A DNA stretch of 64,000 nucleotides from Humulus lupulus (Eukaryota > Streptophyta > Magnoliopsida > Rosales > Cannabaceae). The position numbers were made by a program, and so were the translations under genes. How positions within the stretch are numbered: the first letter of the stretch is position 1; each line of letters starts with the position of its first letter. This document shows, one piece after another, positions 1 to 11,132 of this stretch. Below the pieces are notes generated by a model that had not been told where the DNA came from, searched no databases, and was given only the letters and a program-made list of their open reading frames with translations. The stretch is from positions 96,219,411-96,283,410 of the forward strand of contig NC_084795.1 in assembly GCF_963169125.1 (NCBI RefSeq), written 5' to 3'.

Positions 1-440
1 TGTGGCCTCGTGCAACTAAAATTCTGATATGCACATTATTCATGAGGAATTGGTTAATACTGTGTGTAGGCTACCCTATATTTAAGAGATATTTATTTAA
101 ATAATACATTTAAATTGTACTTATCAATATTTATTTGTATTTTTAATTCAAATAAATTAGGTTGTAACTTCCCTAGAATGAAAGGAAGCATACTCTGTAA
201 CCGAGTCTATAAATAGCCTGGAAGATAGTCATTTTGGACGAGGCTCAATTCTTGTACATAAAACCACTGTGAAATTGATTTCAAAGCTTTAACATAGATA
301 GATAAATAAAAGTGACTCGTGGACTAGGTAGAATTAACTGCTAAATCCCGTAAAAAGATCTCTATTCTTCTTTTCTTTCTTAATTATTCATTTGCTTAAT
401 TGCTCTTATTTTTAGTTGACAAAAAACATCATCAATAGTT
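1..440 (+). repeat. Decayed LTR tail, Gypsy (Tat/Athila-like), plus orientation
   Basis: There is no ORF. The stretch has a TATA-like box (tctataaatag near 209) and, about 110 bp downstream, the phrase gactcgtggactagg (about 314-328) followed by a cgtaaaaa-like block. The same phrases, reverse-complemented, occur in the Tat-like LTRs at 24540-24600 and 38090-38150. That suggests the promoter/R/U5 part of a related LTR. No boundary, primer site or target duplication was found, so the ends are approximate. The sequence from about 440 to 720 is AT-rich with homopolymer runs and nothing recognisable. Confidence 0.4.
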
Positions 441-719
441 AATATAAACCAAAAATAAAATATAGTTTTGTTGAATAATGATAATACTGTTTTGTTTAAA
501 TAAATAAATTATTATTATATAGTTATTATTTTTAAAAATAAATTTTCTTCTATTATAAATTTTATAATTAAATATTTTAGTTTTTTCTTTAATTATTAAT
601 TAATAATCATAAATTCAAAAAAAAGAATTAAAAAATATAAAAAATAAAGAGAAAATATAAAATATTTTGGAGTAATTTTAGAGTACTACATCACTTATTC
701 AAGATTTCCTTTATATAAA

Positions 720-968
720 TACAATAAATATAAGTTTCCATAAGCCTATCGCATCATCAAGACCCATAATTTAAACACCCGTCTAAATGCCATAGATAAG
801 TATGAGAATTAGCACCAATACCACCTTCTTCCATCAAACGCACGAAATCAATTCCCACTAAGGTCGAAACTTTACTTTTGTTAAGAAGGATTTCATCATA
901 CACATGGGCAGTTGCAGCACAACTAAAACCAGCTGAATTTAACTTCATCACATACCCACCAAAGGACT
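720..968 (-). pseudogene. PPR-protein pseudogene fragment (E/DYW-type, At4g13650-like N-terminus)
   Basis: Reading leftwards, an intron-acceptor-like end (ttttgcag) at about 968 opens a frame running to a double stop at 754-759. Its end, with NSHTYLWHLDGCLNYGS, resembles the first PPR units of plant organellar PPR proteins of the At4g13650 type (usually TYLWLLEGCL..SGS). After the two stops the same frame reads CDRLMETYI, which in such proteins lies about 25 residues further on. The simplest reading is an internal deletion plus stop codons. Family assignment is from remembered motif resemblance, not a search. No intact gene remains, and 969-1793 holds only possible intron or UTR sequence. Confidence 0.5.
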
Positions 969-1793
969 GCAAAATTATCAACAGGTAAAGAAAAAGTTGT
1001 CTCAAGATAGGAAAATAAAAATAAGGAACAAAAAAATGAAAAAGAAAAATGTTAACTATTCCATATATACCGTGTGATGGCTTCAATAATAGAAAACCCT
1101 CAAAGAAGACTGGGGTTTCAATTTACATGGTGGGCAAGGCACAAGCTGAACTACATACAACAACAACACAAATTGGTTTACCATTTGTACCCCCACCACA
1201 TTTTAAAACGCTGGCATCAGTATTTTTTTTCTTTTCTGCATCTTCAATTATAGTTCTCTTTCCCTACATATTACGTAATAAACATCAAAAAGAAAATTAT
1301 CAATCAGAACGGCAAAAGAAGAAAGGCTAACCAAATAGAACCATTAATAATAATCCAAATAAAGCCTAAACAGCACTAAAGTGAGAAGACAAAAATCAAT
1401 TTATGGATATGACAAACAATCTCCAAATAATGTCGTTTAGAACACAATTATGAGGTATACACTATTGAAACTAATATTTAGAGTTATATCAAAAAGAAAG
1501 GAAGAAATGATGTTTCACTTACAGTCTTGAGAAAATCTGAAAATCTAATAGAAGGGACAATGATATGGCGTGGAAGACGATATGGCCAACAATTTCTCCA
1601 AGTTGGAAACTTTATTAACCTTCTTATTCAAAATCAGCAAACTTTATAAACTTTATTATAGACATAGTTAATAAATTAGTAATCTCATTCTCACATACAT
1701 AATCAGCCAAATGTAATGACCCTTTAAAGTGAGTATCAAGATGTTTGATTAACTCTTTCCCTTATCATTTCATTGTTGTGTTTCTGCTTACAA
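969..1793 (-). other. Non-coding stretch, possibly intron or weak exon remnants of the PPR pseudogene
   Basis: AT-rich, no convincing ORF. On the minus strand a donor-like gtaagtg follows a short open stretch at about 1525-1620. Together with the acceptor at 968 it could mark an old exon-intron boundary of the PPR remnant, but this is weak. Copia-1 is inserted at its right edge. Confidence 0.2.
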
Positions 1794-1798
1794 GTTTC

Positions 1799-1979
1799 TC
1801 TTAGAATTAGTTGTATATTCTGTTAGCTTAAGTTGATTAGTTAGAGCAAATGGTTAATTAGTTAGGTTCCTAACTAACTTCAGCTATAAATATATATAGC
1901 TTCGTATTGTATTAAGCTATACAGTTTTTTCCATTTATTCAAGAATAAAGCATTCTCTCTGGTATTGATTCTACTCATA
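1799..1979 (+). repeat. Copia-1 5' LTR
   Basis: It matches 6497-6683 almost throughout. It begins TCTTAG and ends CTCATA rather than the usual TG..CA, and the ends are fixed by the gtttc duplication. It contains a TATA-like tataaatatatata stretch near 1884 and a gaataaag polyadenylation-like motif near 1943. Confidence 0.92.
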
Positions 1980-1991
1980 TGGTATCAGAAG
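1980..1991 (+). promoter_or_regulatory. Copia-1 primer-binding site (tRNA-iMet type)
   Basis: TGGTATCAGAAG directly follows the 5' LTR. It differs by one base from the common plant initiator tRNA-Met site TGGTATCAGAGC. Confidence 0.85.
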
Positions 1992-2014
1992 TTAATCGCT
2001 CCACCATTGCTTCC

Positions 2015-3388
2015 ATGGCGAGACCTTCCACTCATTCACAAGATGGTATTCATCCCACTGAGAACTCCCACTCTGAGCCGATCTCCGATGATCCTTCTGC
2101 TGCAAATCCTCATCCACCTTCATCGACGGCTCCACAGAGAACTCACACTACAAGACCGCCCAATCGCCAAAATATCGGATCTGAAATTCCCAATCCAATA
2201 GGCTCTCCTGGCGATCTTCCTCCTGGTGATTCCACTCCACCACCGATTCATCTTCGACGTTCACAATCCTCAGTTGATCGACACGCACACAAAGACTTAT
2301 CTAGTCCCTTCTTCCTCAGCGCCGGAGATCACCCTGGGTTGATTTTCGTTTCTTCCATTCTGACTGGAACAAATTATCAATCATGGAAGCGAGCAATCAC
2401 TATGGCCCTAGCTGCGAAAAACAAATCCGGTTTTATCGATGGCTCAATACCCCGCCCAGATTCTGGTAATCCTCTTCTCAATTCTTGGATTCGTTGCAAT
2501 AACATGGTGATGTCTTGGTTATTACACTCTGTTTCCCCTGAAATATCACAGAGCATAATGTTCTTTGATTTTGCCTCTGATATGTGGCATGACCTTGCTG
2601 AAAGATTCAATGAGGGGAATGAACCCTGAATTTTCCAATTACAAAATCAACTCACAAGTCTGCAACAAGGTGATCAATCCCTCACCTCCTACTTTACCAG
2701 ACTGAAATCTTTATGGGATGAACTCAAAGAGTTCCAACCCAACACTACTTGCACCTGTGGTGCAATGAAAACTCTTCTTGATTACTACAATCAAAACCAG
2801 GTCCTCCAGTTCTTGACAGGTCTGAATGAATCATATTCCTCTATACGAGCTCAGATACTTCTCAATGAACCAATTCCGACCCTATCTAGAGTGTTTGCCA
2901 TGATTGTTCAAGAAGAGCACCAAAGAACTCTTGGTTCTTCTAATCTTTCTTCAATGGCCTCTTCCATTCGTCCTCCTTCTTCAAACAATCTCTCCCGAGC
3001 AAAGAAGCCTCGACCCTCTTGCTCCAACTGTGGCAAACCAGGTCATTTGGTGGAAAAATGCTTCTTCATTCATGGCTTTCCCCCTGGTTATGGAGACAAG
3101 AAGAAACAAGACAAAGGCAAAGCTGCTACTAATCAAGCTTCCACTAGCACCTTTCCTGATGAAACTCCAGGCACACTAGTCAGTACTGACCTTTCCACTC
3201 AATGCCAACAGCTCATTTCTCTCCTCAGCCAGCAACTAACCCAAGCAGCCCCTAGGCCTGAACCTATTGTTCCCCCCGCTGCTTCAAACATGGCTGGTAA
3301 TAAATTCTCTTCTCTTTCATGGATAATTGACAGAGTGCCACACACCACATCTGTTACAGTGAATCTTGCTTTTCTTTTATTTTTCTAA
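2015..3388 (+). pseudogene. gag: Copia-1 gag plus start of protease (stop and frameshift)
   Basis: The reading frame opens at 1979 across the primer site; the better start is ATG 2015. A serine/proline-rich head is followed by the Copia gag core (LTGTNYQSWKRAI at about 2358-2400; SWLLHSVSPEISQSIMF). An in-frame TGA at 2627-2629 cuts it, after which the same frame resumes with FQLQNQLTSL. A CCHC zinc knuckle, CSNCGKPGHLVEKC, lies at about 3023-3062. The frame then enters the protease, but at about 3328-3345 the expected D-S-G reads DRVPH because of a small indel, and translation ends at 3388. Capsid and protease function are therefore both lost. Confidence 0.88.
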
Positions 3389-3580
3389 CATTTCATTTCC
3401 AAAGCATGTTATTTTACCTAATGGCACCAACATACCAGTTCATAAAATTGGTTCTGTCTAAATCAATTCATCCATCATTTTACACAATGTGCTTTATGTC
3501 CCTGATTTCGAGATCAACCTATTCTCTATCAATGAATATATCAATAATACCTCTAACTTGATCTTGTTTCAATTTGCAAT

Positions 3581-5608
3581 ATGTCTTATTCAGGATCCTT
3601 CGAAGAATTGGTGATTGGGACAGCTAAAAAACAAGGGAAACTTTATGTTTTGCATCAAGAGATTTCTTCCCTTGTTAATTCCAGTCAATCTTATTCTCCT
3701 TTTAATCATAACAATGTAGACCATTGGCATAAACGCCTTGGTCACCCATCTATGTACATTTCTAATACATTCAATAAAAAGATTGATTCTTCTTTTCAAC
3801 CTAATCACCATTGTTCTATATGTCACTTAGCAAAACAAAAGAAACTACCTTTTGTTTCTAACAACAATTTTACTGAAGCAATTTTCGATTTGATCCACAT
3901 AGATATATGGGGACCTTTTCACATAACTAGCATAGAGGGATATAAATATTTTCTCACAATAGTTGATGACAAATCACGGTTTACTTGGACATATATGCTC
4001 AAAACAAAATCTGAAGCACAAACTGTCCTACCTTCTTTTTTTAATATGGTTTGCACTCAATTTTCAACTCCAATAAAAGCTGTCCGTTCAGACAATGCTA
4101 AGGAGTTGAACATGCAATCTTTTTTTGCCTCAAAAGGCATCATTCATTACCACTCTTGTGTGGAAAGACCACAACAAAATTCAGTGGTAGAAAGGAAACA
4201 CCAGCACATTCTCAATGTTGCCAGGGCTCTCTGTTTCCAATCTCATCTACCCCTAGTTTATTGGTCATATATCATTCAGACCAGTACATACTTAATCAAC
4301 CGAATTCCATCTGCCATGTTAAAAGGCTTCAGTTCATATGAAATTCTTTATAAAAAACCTCCTGTCTATGATCATTTAAGATGTTTTGGGTGCTTAGCTT
4401 ATGGCTCCACTCTAGATTCTCATAGACATAAATTTTCACCAAGAAGTCGTGCCTCTATCTTTATTGGATACCCCCCTGGCATGAAGGCATACACTCTACT
4501 AGACCTTCAAACTAACCAGATTTATCATTCAAGAGATGTAATTTTTCATGAGACCATTTTTCCTTTTTTGTCTCAATCATCTCAGGAAGAAATTGATCAT
4601 TGTTTCAATCCTTCCATCCTACCAGTTAACATTAACATACCAGCTACCACACCAACTATTATACCAGCTGCTACAGCAGCTGCTTTACCTATTAACAACT
4701 CCAAACCAGCTGCAACATCAGTTAATAAACCAGCTGCCAGCCCCTCAAAATTATACACTAAAACAGGGCACATCTCAAAGAAACCATCCCACTTAAATGA
4801 CTACTTATGTCACACTTCTTCCACCCAACACCCCATATCAAATTACCTCTCATATAACAAATTAACACCCTCCTTCAGAGCTGCCAGACTAGCTGTGTAC
4901 TCAGAAGTTGAACCACAAACTTATACTGAAGCTTCCAAAATCCTCCATTGGCAAAAAGCCATGGACACAGAAATTGCTGCTTTAGAACAGAACAAAACTT
5001 GGATTGTCACCATTCTCCCTCCTGGTCATAAGGTCATCGAGTGCAAATGGGTATACAGAATAAAGTACAAAAAAAATGGTGAAGTAGTACGCTACAAAGC
5101 ACGCTTAGTAGCCAAAGGCTACAATCAAAAGCAAGGTGTCGATTACATCCAAACTTTTGCACCAGTAGCAAAGTTTAATACTTTAAAAATACTACTTTCC
5201 CTTGCTGCCATGACCAATTGGAACATCCACCAATTAGACATAAATAATGCTTTCCTACATGGAGACTTACATGAGGAAGTATGCATGAAATTACCCCCTG
5301 GTTACAATGCTCCACCCAACTCAGTTTGCAAACTAACCAAGAGCATCTATGGCCTCAAACAGGCCTCTAGACAATGGTATGACAAATTACGTTCCACACT
5401 AATTAATGATGGTTTTCATCAATCTGCTTTAGACCATTCTCTTTTCATCAAGAGAACAAACTTTCTGTTTTTGGCTGTACTCGTATATGTAGATGACATC
5501 ATTGTTGCTAGCAACAATAACTCTGCCATTACTATCTTCAAACAAGCCTTAAACTCCAAATTCAAACTAAAAAGACATTGGTTCTCTTCATTTTTTTCTT
5601 GGCCTTGA
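3581..5608 (+). pseudogene. pol: Copia-1 pol: integrase and most of reverse transcriptase
   Basis: 675 codons. A pre-integrase zinc finger (HWHKRLGHPSM..CSICHLAKQKK, residues about 48-90) is followed by the integrase core. Its DDE residues are visible in HIDIWGP (about 107), VRSDNAKE (about 169) and SVVERKHQ (about 204). The RT domain starts near KWVYRIKYK (about 489) and has [11 protein letters not shown] and the catalytic YVDDIIVA (about 637). The frame shifts near 5575, just after FKLK, giving a false ending at 5608. All catalytic motifs up to that point are intact; the defect is the reading frame. Confidence 0.92.
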
Positions 5609-6489
5609 AATCGGCAGAACCAAACAAGGAATTTCAATTTCCCAACGACCCTTTACACTTCAGCTACTAAAAGAAACAGGGTACCTAGGATCAAAACCAG
5701 CTTCAACTCCCATGGAACCCAATCTAAAACTTAGCAAAGATAAAGGAGCTCCAATCCCAGACCCTACAATTTACAGAAGCTTGATTGGGAAACTCATTTA
5801 CCTTACAATAACAAGACCAGATATATGATATGTTGCTAATCACCTCAGCCAATTTTTGACTTGTCCTCGAGTACCTCACCTACAAGCTACACAGCGTATT
5901 CTGCAATATCTTAAAAGTACTCCTGGTCAGGGCCTTTTTTTCACATCAGATACATATCCCAAACTTTCAGCATATGTTGAAACAAGTTTATCTACAACCA
6001 ATGTTCAAGTCTCTTTCTTTGCAGATGCTGATTGGGGAAGTTGTCAAGACACTAGACGCTCCATTTCCAGGTATTGTGTCTTCCTAGGCTCTTCTCTTGT
6101 CTCATGGAAATAAAAAAAAACAACAAATAGTTTCCCGTTCTTCAGCAGAGGCTGAGTACCGAGCCATGGCAAATGCAACATCTGAAGTCACTTGGGTCCT
6201 TGCTCTCTTAAAGGATTTTGGCATCTCTCACGATCATCCAACTTACCTTTATTGCGATAACACAGCAGCAATCCACATCAGTGAGAACCCTATCTATCAT
6301 GAACGCACCAAACACGTCGAAATAGACTGCCACTTCATCTGAGAGAAGGTTCAACAAGGATCCTTAAAACTCATCCATGTTTCGTCTCAAAACAATTTAG
6401 CTGATATATTTACTAAAGCTTTATATCCTACCCCTTTTTCTACAATTGTATCCAAGATGGGCATTTCTAACTTGTACACTCCATCTTGA
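5609..6489 (+). pseudogene. pol: Copia-1 pol: RT thumb and RNase H, in broken frames
   Basis: After the frameshift the polyprotein continues as LGLEIGRTKQGISISQRPF, reaches an in-frame TGA at about 5827 ([13 protein letters not shown]) and resumes. It shifts again at an A-run near 6107-6120. RNase H then reads [14 protein letters not shown] and [11 protein letters not shown] (about 6130-6285), with another stop at 6340. The C-terminal LADIFTKAL ends with a stop at 6487-6489, beside the polypurine tract. Confidence 0.88.
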
Positions 6490-6496
6490 GGGGGGC
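6487..6496 (+). promoter_or_regulatory. Copia-1 polypurine tract
   Basis: The purine run tgaggggggc directly precedes the 3' LTR, the expected priming site for plus-strand DNA synthesis. Confidence 0.8.
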
Positions 6497-6683
6497 TCTT
6501 AGAATTAGTTGTATATTATGTTAGCTTAAGTTGATTAGTTAGACCAAATGGTTAATTAGTTAGATTCCTAACTAACTTCAGCTATATATATACATATATA
6601 TAGCTTTGTATTGTATTAAGCTGTACAGTTTTTTCCATTTATTCAAGAATAAAGCATTCTCTCTGGTATTGATTCTACTCATA
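6497..6683 (+). repeat. Copia-1 3' LTR
   Basis: Partner of 1799-1979, 6 bp longer because of a TA-rich expansion at about 6585-6600. It is followed at once by the gtttc target duplication. Confidence 0.92.
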
Positions 6684-6688
6684 GTTTC

Positions 6689-7384
6689 TGTCATTTATCT
6701 GAAAACTTCTCCATAATACCATTAAACCAAAGAAAACATCACTGGTGAAAGAAACATTTTACCAGAATAACAAAGAAATTCAATCATACCTGAGACATCA
6801 CATTTCTTTAGCTAAAGGGCTCTATGCAGGTACGTCGCGGTGGCAACATTCAGTGACTCCATGGTGGTTGGAGGTTGTCGGTCTGGATCATTTCGACTGT
6901 TGCTGGGTTGGGCTATGAGAGAAAAGAGAAAGAGTTCTTTCATGTCGCTTCGATTTGTATCGGTAATTATAGGAAGGAGCTTTTTTTTAATTAATTATTA
7001 TCATTATAAATTGGAATGTAAAAAATTCAGCAAGACACCTCACCTCCTAAAAACTTAGCTTTATATAGATCTAAAGATATGGGATGTATTAATTACATTT
7101 TTAATATACGGGATTTATATGGTAACTGCAACTTGTATCGCTCTCAAGATTCGAACCATGCATGATCGAAGCTATGCAGCAGTTAGTGCAGCAGTTCAAC
7201 TTCAATAGTTACGAAAAGGAGGCAGTGGATTTTGAAGCTCATGTCGTGGGTAGTCTCGAGGTGGTGTGGTAGTATGGCTCACCACCACCTACCTAAACAT
7301 GAACTAGGCAACTAAGTTTCGCATTGCAAAGTTCACAGTGACCATGTTCTTTCTTTTTAATAATCTTCAAAGCTAATCCAAGTA
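6689..7384. other. Unassigned stretch between Copia-1 and Copia-2
   Basis: No supported coding region. On the minus strand a donor-like cag|gtatga lies at about 6790, downstream of a short pyrimidine-rich leader-like stretch (6790-6980). It could be a leader exon of the same minus-strand host gene as the PPR remnant, with Copia-1 in its intron, but this rests only on a splice-like sequence and on order. Confidence 0.2.
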
Positions 7385-7389
7385 TGCAT

Positions 7390-8469
7390 TATTAGAAAAA
7401 ATATATGTTATTTCAATGGAAATGGCAAGAAGTATTACAATTCTAGACAAAATAATACAAATAAAAAAGATTGATTAAATGGCGTTACAACTCTATGACT
7501 GAAAATACAAATAAATAAGAGAAGAATTAGAAGAAGGGAATGGAGAATTACAACTCTAACCAAAGATACAAATAAAGTAAAAGTGTTTGTAACAAAAGAA
7601 AAGAAAGGAATACAACTCTAAACAAAAAAATACAAGTAAATAGAAAAGAAGAATAAGAAGATGAAAAGCAATAGTAGAAAGTGTAAGAACAAGAAACAAA
7701 GAACAAACAACTCTCACTCACACCACTAAAGTGAAGAGTGATGGGGATCACCAACTTGAATAAGGTTTGAAACCTTTGTCCAAACGTTTATTTCCCCCTA
7801 ACTAAAGCACTAAGGGATCTTTCACAGATTTGGAAATTGCTTTCTGGAATAATCAAGCTTTTATGTGTTTTCTAGCCAAGTGCTCTAATGAATAGAACAG
7901 TTGTGTCAAACAAATGAGCAATAGGCTAATATTTATAGAGTTTAGAGACACCCTTTGAATTTCAAATTCCACCAACCTCCATGGCTGTTACCAATTATTA
8001 ATTAGATGTTTATGGAATTAAAAATGAGATTTGGAAATTATTTATGTTTTTTAGCCATTTAAAAATGTTGAAAAAAATTTGTCATTCAGCCTCTCTGGCC
8101 GCGACCACTGACAAATTCAGCACACAATTTTTTTTTTTCAAACGGTTTCAATCCACTCCCATTTGATTTTGTAACCCTCAAAACATATTATTGGGGTTAA
8201 AATCATATCTCTAACAGTCATTTCACATATGACTTTAAGAAATTCATCTCAATATTGTGTAACAACAAATCTACACAAAAATTGCCAATATTTGGAAGTT
8301 ACAAATTTATAACTGAATTTGTAACACCAAATATGTTACATAATTGGATATTCACATATATCTAAATATTTTAACTCTCTTTTATATGTTACAATATGTG
8401 ACACTATTTGTCACATTTATTTAATCTAAAACATATAAGCATTACATTATATTATAAAATAATATTACA
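7390..8469 (-). repeat. Copia-2 3' LTR
   Basis: Homologous to 13118-14182. On the plus strand it begins TATTAG (the partner has TGTTAG, so one base of the terminal inverted repeat has mutated) and ends aatattaca. It holds four imperfect tandem copies (50-65 bp) of a ttacaactcta..atacaaataaa motif at 7430-7690. Two AT-rich ORFs within it are not genes. Confidence 0.9.
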
Positions 8470-8482
8470 TTCCCCCACTAGA
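8470..8482 (-). promoter_or_regulatory. Copia-2 polypurine tract
   Basis: On the minus strand the run agtgggggaa abuts the 3' LTR (plus-strand ttcccccact). Confidence 0.75.
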
Positions 8483-9059
8483 TTAAATAGTTATGTATTG
8501 TAACACTTATTTAATCAATCAACATTATATTTTAAAATTTAACATATCCCCCACTTGATTAAATAATAAATCTCTCTTATAGAAGTCATTGTATTGGTGC
8601 ATAAAATAAAGTTTTTTTCAACTTGAACTTTACTATAGTGTAATTATCACAAAATTTGTTGAAAATTTGGTTGCACTAGGCATTGAATCATCTTTTCATG
8701 ATAACAAATCGGTGATAACACACACACCTTTTCCATGTTCACTTGAGACCTCTATGTCTCGCTTTGCACCATTAATGGCCATGTGCACTTTACATTCATG
8801 GACGTTCTTGAGAATACTCTCAATTCTCGTGAGAGGCGGCACCACCCCTAGGTCCATATAGGTAGAACTCTTACAGTATTTTGTTACCAAAAATACTTGT
8901 CTTCACAAGACTGAATTCTATTTAAATACCTCTCGGTTTTAACCCTCAATTTGCTAACTCATAAGTACTCAATATCTTAGATGGGACTTGTTTTGAGTAT
9001 AACTAATATTCACTTGACTGACTTGTTGTTACTTATTGAACCTAACACTAGTTAAATAA

Positions 9060-9965
9060 CTAAGTGTTAAGATAGGTTATCACCAATCGTGAATCTCTTT
9101 AGGGAGTTTAAAACCCATCCCTCGAGATGATGTAGCCACTAAATCTCTCGTTTGTGGCTTAGTGAAAGGATCCGCTAAGTTTTCACTTGTTCTCACATAT
9201 GATGTTAAGATGACTCCTCGTTTAATCAATTCTCATACATATCCATGTCTTAGATTAATGTGTTTAGACTTCCCATTCTACACTCTGTTGTATGCTCTAG
9301 CCAATGTTGCTTGGCTGTCACAATGTATCGATATAGTGGATATATTTTCTTTGATTAGGGGTATCTCTATCAATAGATTCCATAACAATTCAGCCTCTTT
9401 GCCGGTAGCATCTAGAGCTATAAACTCTGCTTCCATAGTAGAATGAGATATACGGGTGTTTTTTCTTGGAACCCCAAAAAATTGCACCCCCACCAAGTGT
9501 AAATACCCAACCAGTTGTGGACAAGTTGTCCCAAAGATTGGATATCCAGCTTGCATCTGTATATCCTTCTAATATTGAAGGAAATTTGGAGTAGTGAAGG
9601 CTTAGTCCTTTGGTTTTCTTGAGATAACCTAGGACTCTCCCAATAGCCTTCCAGTGCTCCACACTTGGATTACTTGTAAACCTACTAAGTTTACTTACCG
9701 CAAATGCTATATCAGTTCTAGTACATTGGGCAGTGTACATTAGACTTCCTATAGCACTAGTGTACTCCAATTGAGCCACCGTTCTTCCTTCATTTTTCTC
9801 TAGTTTTACACTATGATCGAATGGAGTATTGGCATATTTAACCTTGAGATGGTTCAATTTTTTCAATACTTTCTCAACATAGTGGGCTTGCCCTGAAACA
9901 AAACCCCCACTATGTTTCTTCACTTTGATACCAAGTATGGTGTCAACTTCTCCAAGATCTTTCAT
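9060..9965 (-). pseudogene. pol: Copia-2 RT C-terminal part and RNase H
   Basis: Begins MKDLGEVDTILGIKVKK, the usual stretch after the YVDD region of Copia RT, and continues to YTSAIGSLMYTAQCTRTD. Near 9480 the frame shifts. RNase H follows in another frame with SHSTMEAEFIALDATGKEA and CDSQATLARAYN, ending at an in-frame stop near 9278. Downstream, in decayed frames, NLADPFTKPQTRDL-type wording marks the C-terminus near 9080-9180. The sequence between about 8483 and 9060 is non-coding 3' sequence of the element. Confidence 0.85.
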
Positions 9966-9995
9966 CTTGAAGGTTGATGATAGAAACCTCTTCGT

Positions 9996-10700
9996 TTATT
10001 CTATCCCTTTCATGCTATCACTTAGAATAAGCATGTCATCCACATATAAGCAAACAATGATCACATATCCCTTACAAGTTTTGGAATAAAAACACTTGTG
10101 TCCATTGTTATGCCTAAACCCATTAGACATGATGGCTTGATCAAATTTCTCATGCCATTGCTTATGAGCTTGTATCAATCCATGCAAGGATTTTACAAGT
10201 CTACATAATTTATGTTCATATCTTGGTAGAGAAAACCCTGCGGGTTGTTCCATATAGACCTCCACATTGAGGTCACCATTAAGGAATGTCGTTTTGACAT
10301 CCATTTGATAAACATACAAGTTGTGTATAGAAGCCAAAGCGAAAAAAATTCTTATAGAAGTTTTTCTTGCAACAAGCACATAGGTATCGTAATAATCGAT
10401 ACCCTCTTTTTGCCTAAACCCTTTAGCTACTAATCTAGCTTTAAAGGTTTGGATAGTGCCGTCAGTGTGGTATTTTCTCCTAAATACCCACTTACGCTCA
10501 ATTGGCTTAGACCCCGGTGGGGGGTCTACCAATTCCCAAGTGTTGTTGGAAAGAATGGAATCCATCTCATCATTGCTGACTTCTTTCCAAAATACATTAT
10601 CTCTTGATTGCATGGCTTCTCTACAAGTCTTAGGATCATCCTTAACAAGAAGTACAATAAGAATTTTCCTAATGACTTCCTCTCTATTTCCTTCAACCAT
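9996..10700 (-). pseudogene. pol: Copia-2 reverse transcriptase
   Basis: 234 codons. It has the Copia RT entry NTWELVDPPPGSKPIERKW, then [37 protein letters not shown] and the catalytic YVDDMLIL (about 10035-10060). It is separated from integrase by stops and from the RT thumb/RNase H by a frame change near 9980. Substitutions at conserved spots (TYVLVARKTSIR, HGLIQAHKQW) indicate decay. Confidence 0.9.
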
Positions 10701-11132
10701 GTAGAAACAAATTCATTAAGAATCTATCTCATCCAATCCTAGACTTTTCTCCTTTCTAACCCTTTGACTTCTTCTAAGTTTAATCGGTTGCTTTACATTC
10801 CTTTGAGATTTCTCCTCTTGAGAACCATTTTTGGATGTAGATGCTTGAGAATTGTTCTCATATAACAAGTTTTCCTATAGAGATGTTGAAGCTTGAGAAT
10901 TGTTGTCACATAACATGTTCTCAAAGAATTCAACTTCTCTAGATTCAATCACAACATTAGACTCTAAGTCTAATAGTCTATAAGCTTTACTATTGTTGGC
11001 ATAACCAATAAAAGCACACTTTATGGCTCTTGAACCTAACTTTGTTCTATTAGGTTCATTTTTCTAACAATATACAAGACACCCCTACACTTTGAAGTAC
11101 CCTATGTTGGGTTTTCATCCTTTCCATAACTC

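Larger units (their letters stand above)
1799..6683 (+). mobile_element. Copia-1, LTR retrotransposon with 5-bp TSD (gtttc)
   Basis: A Ty1/Copia element of about 4.9 kb. Short LTRs (181 and 187 bp) are flanked by gtttc at 1794-1798 and 6684-6688. Order inside is primer site, gag, protease, integrase, reverse transcriptase, RNase H, polypurine tract, which is Copia order. The frame is broken by stops at 2627 and 5827 and by frameshifts near 3330, 5575 and 6107, so it cannot move by itself. The LTRs differ at about six positions plus a short TA-rich indel, suggesting moderate age. The gag and RT wording closely matches Copia-3, so both belong to one family. Confidence 0.93.

Noticed and set aside
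1049..1330. 93-codon plus-strand ORF
   Set aside because: Low complexity and no family resemblance; lies in AT-rich sequence antisense to the PPR remnant region.
8667..8890. Overlapping 64-codon ORFs on both strands
   Set aside because: Inside the 3' non-coding part of Copia-2; no motif.
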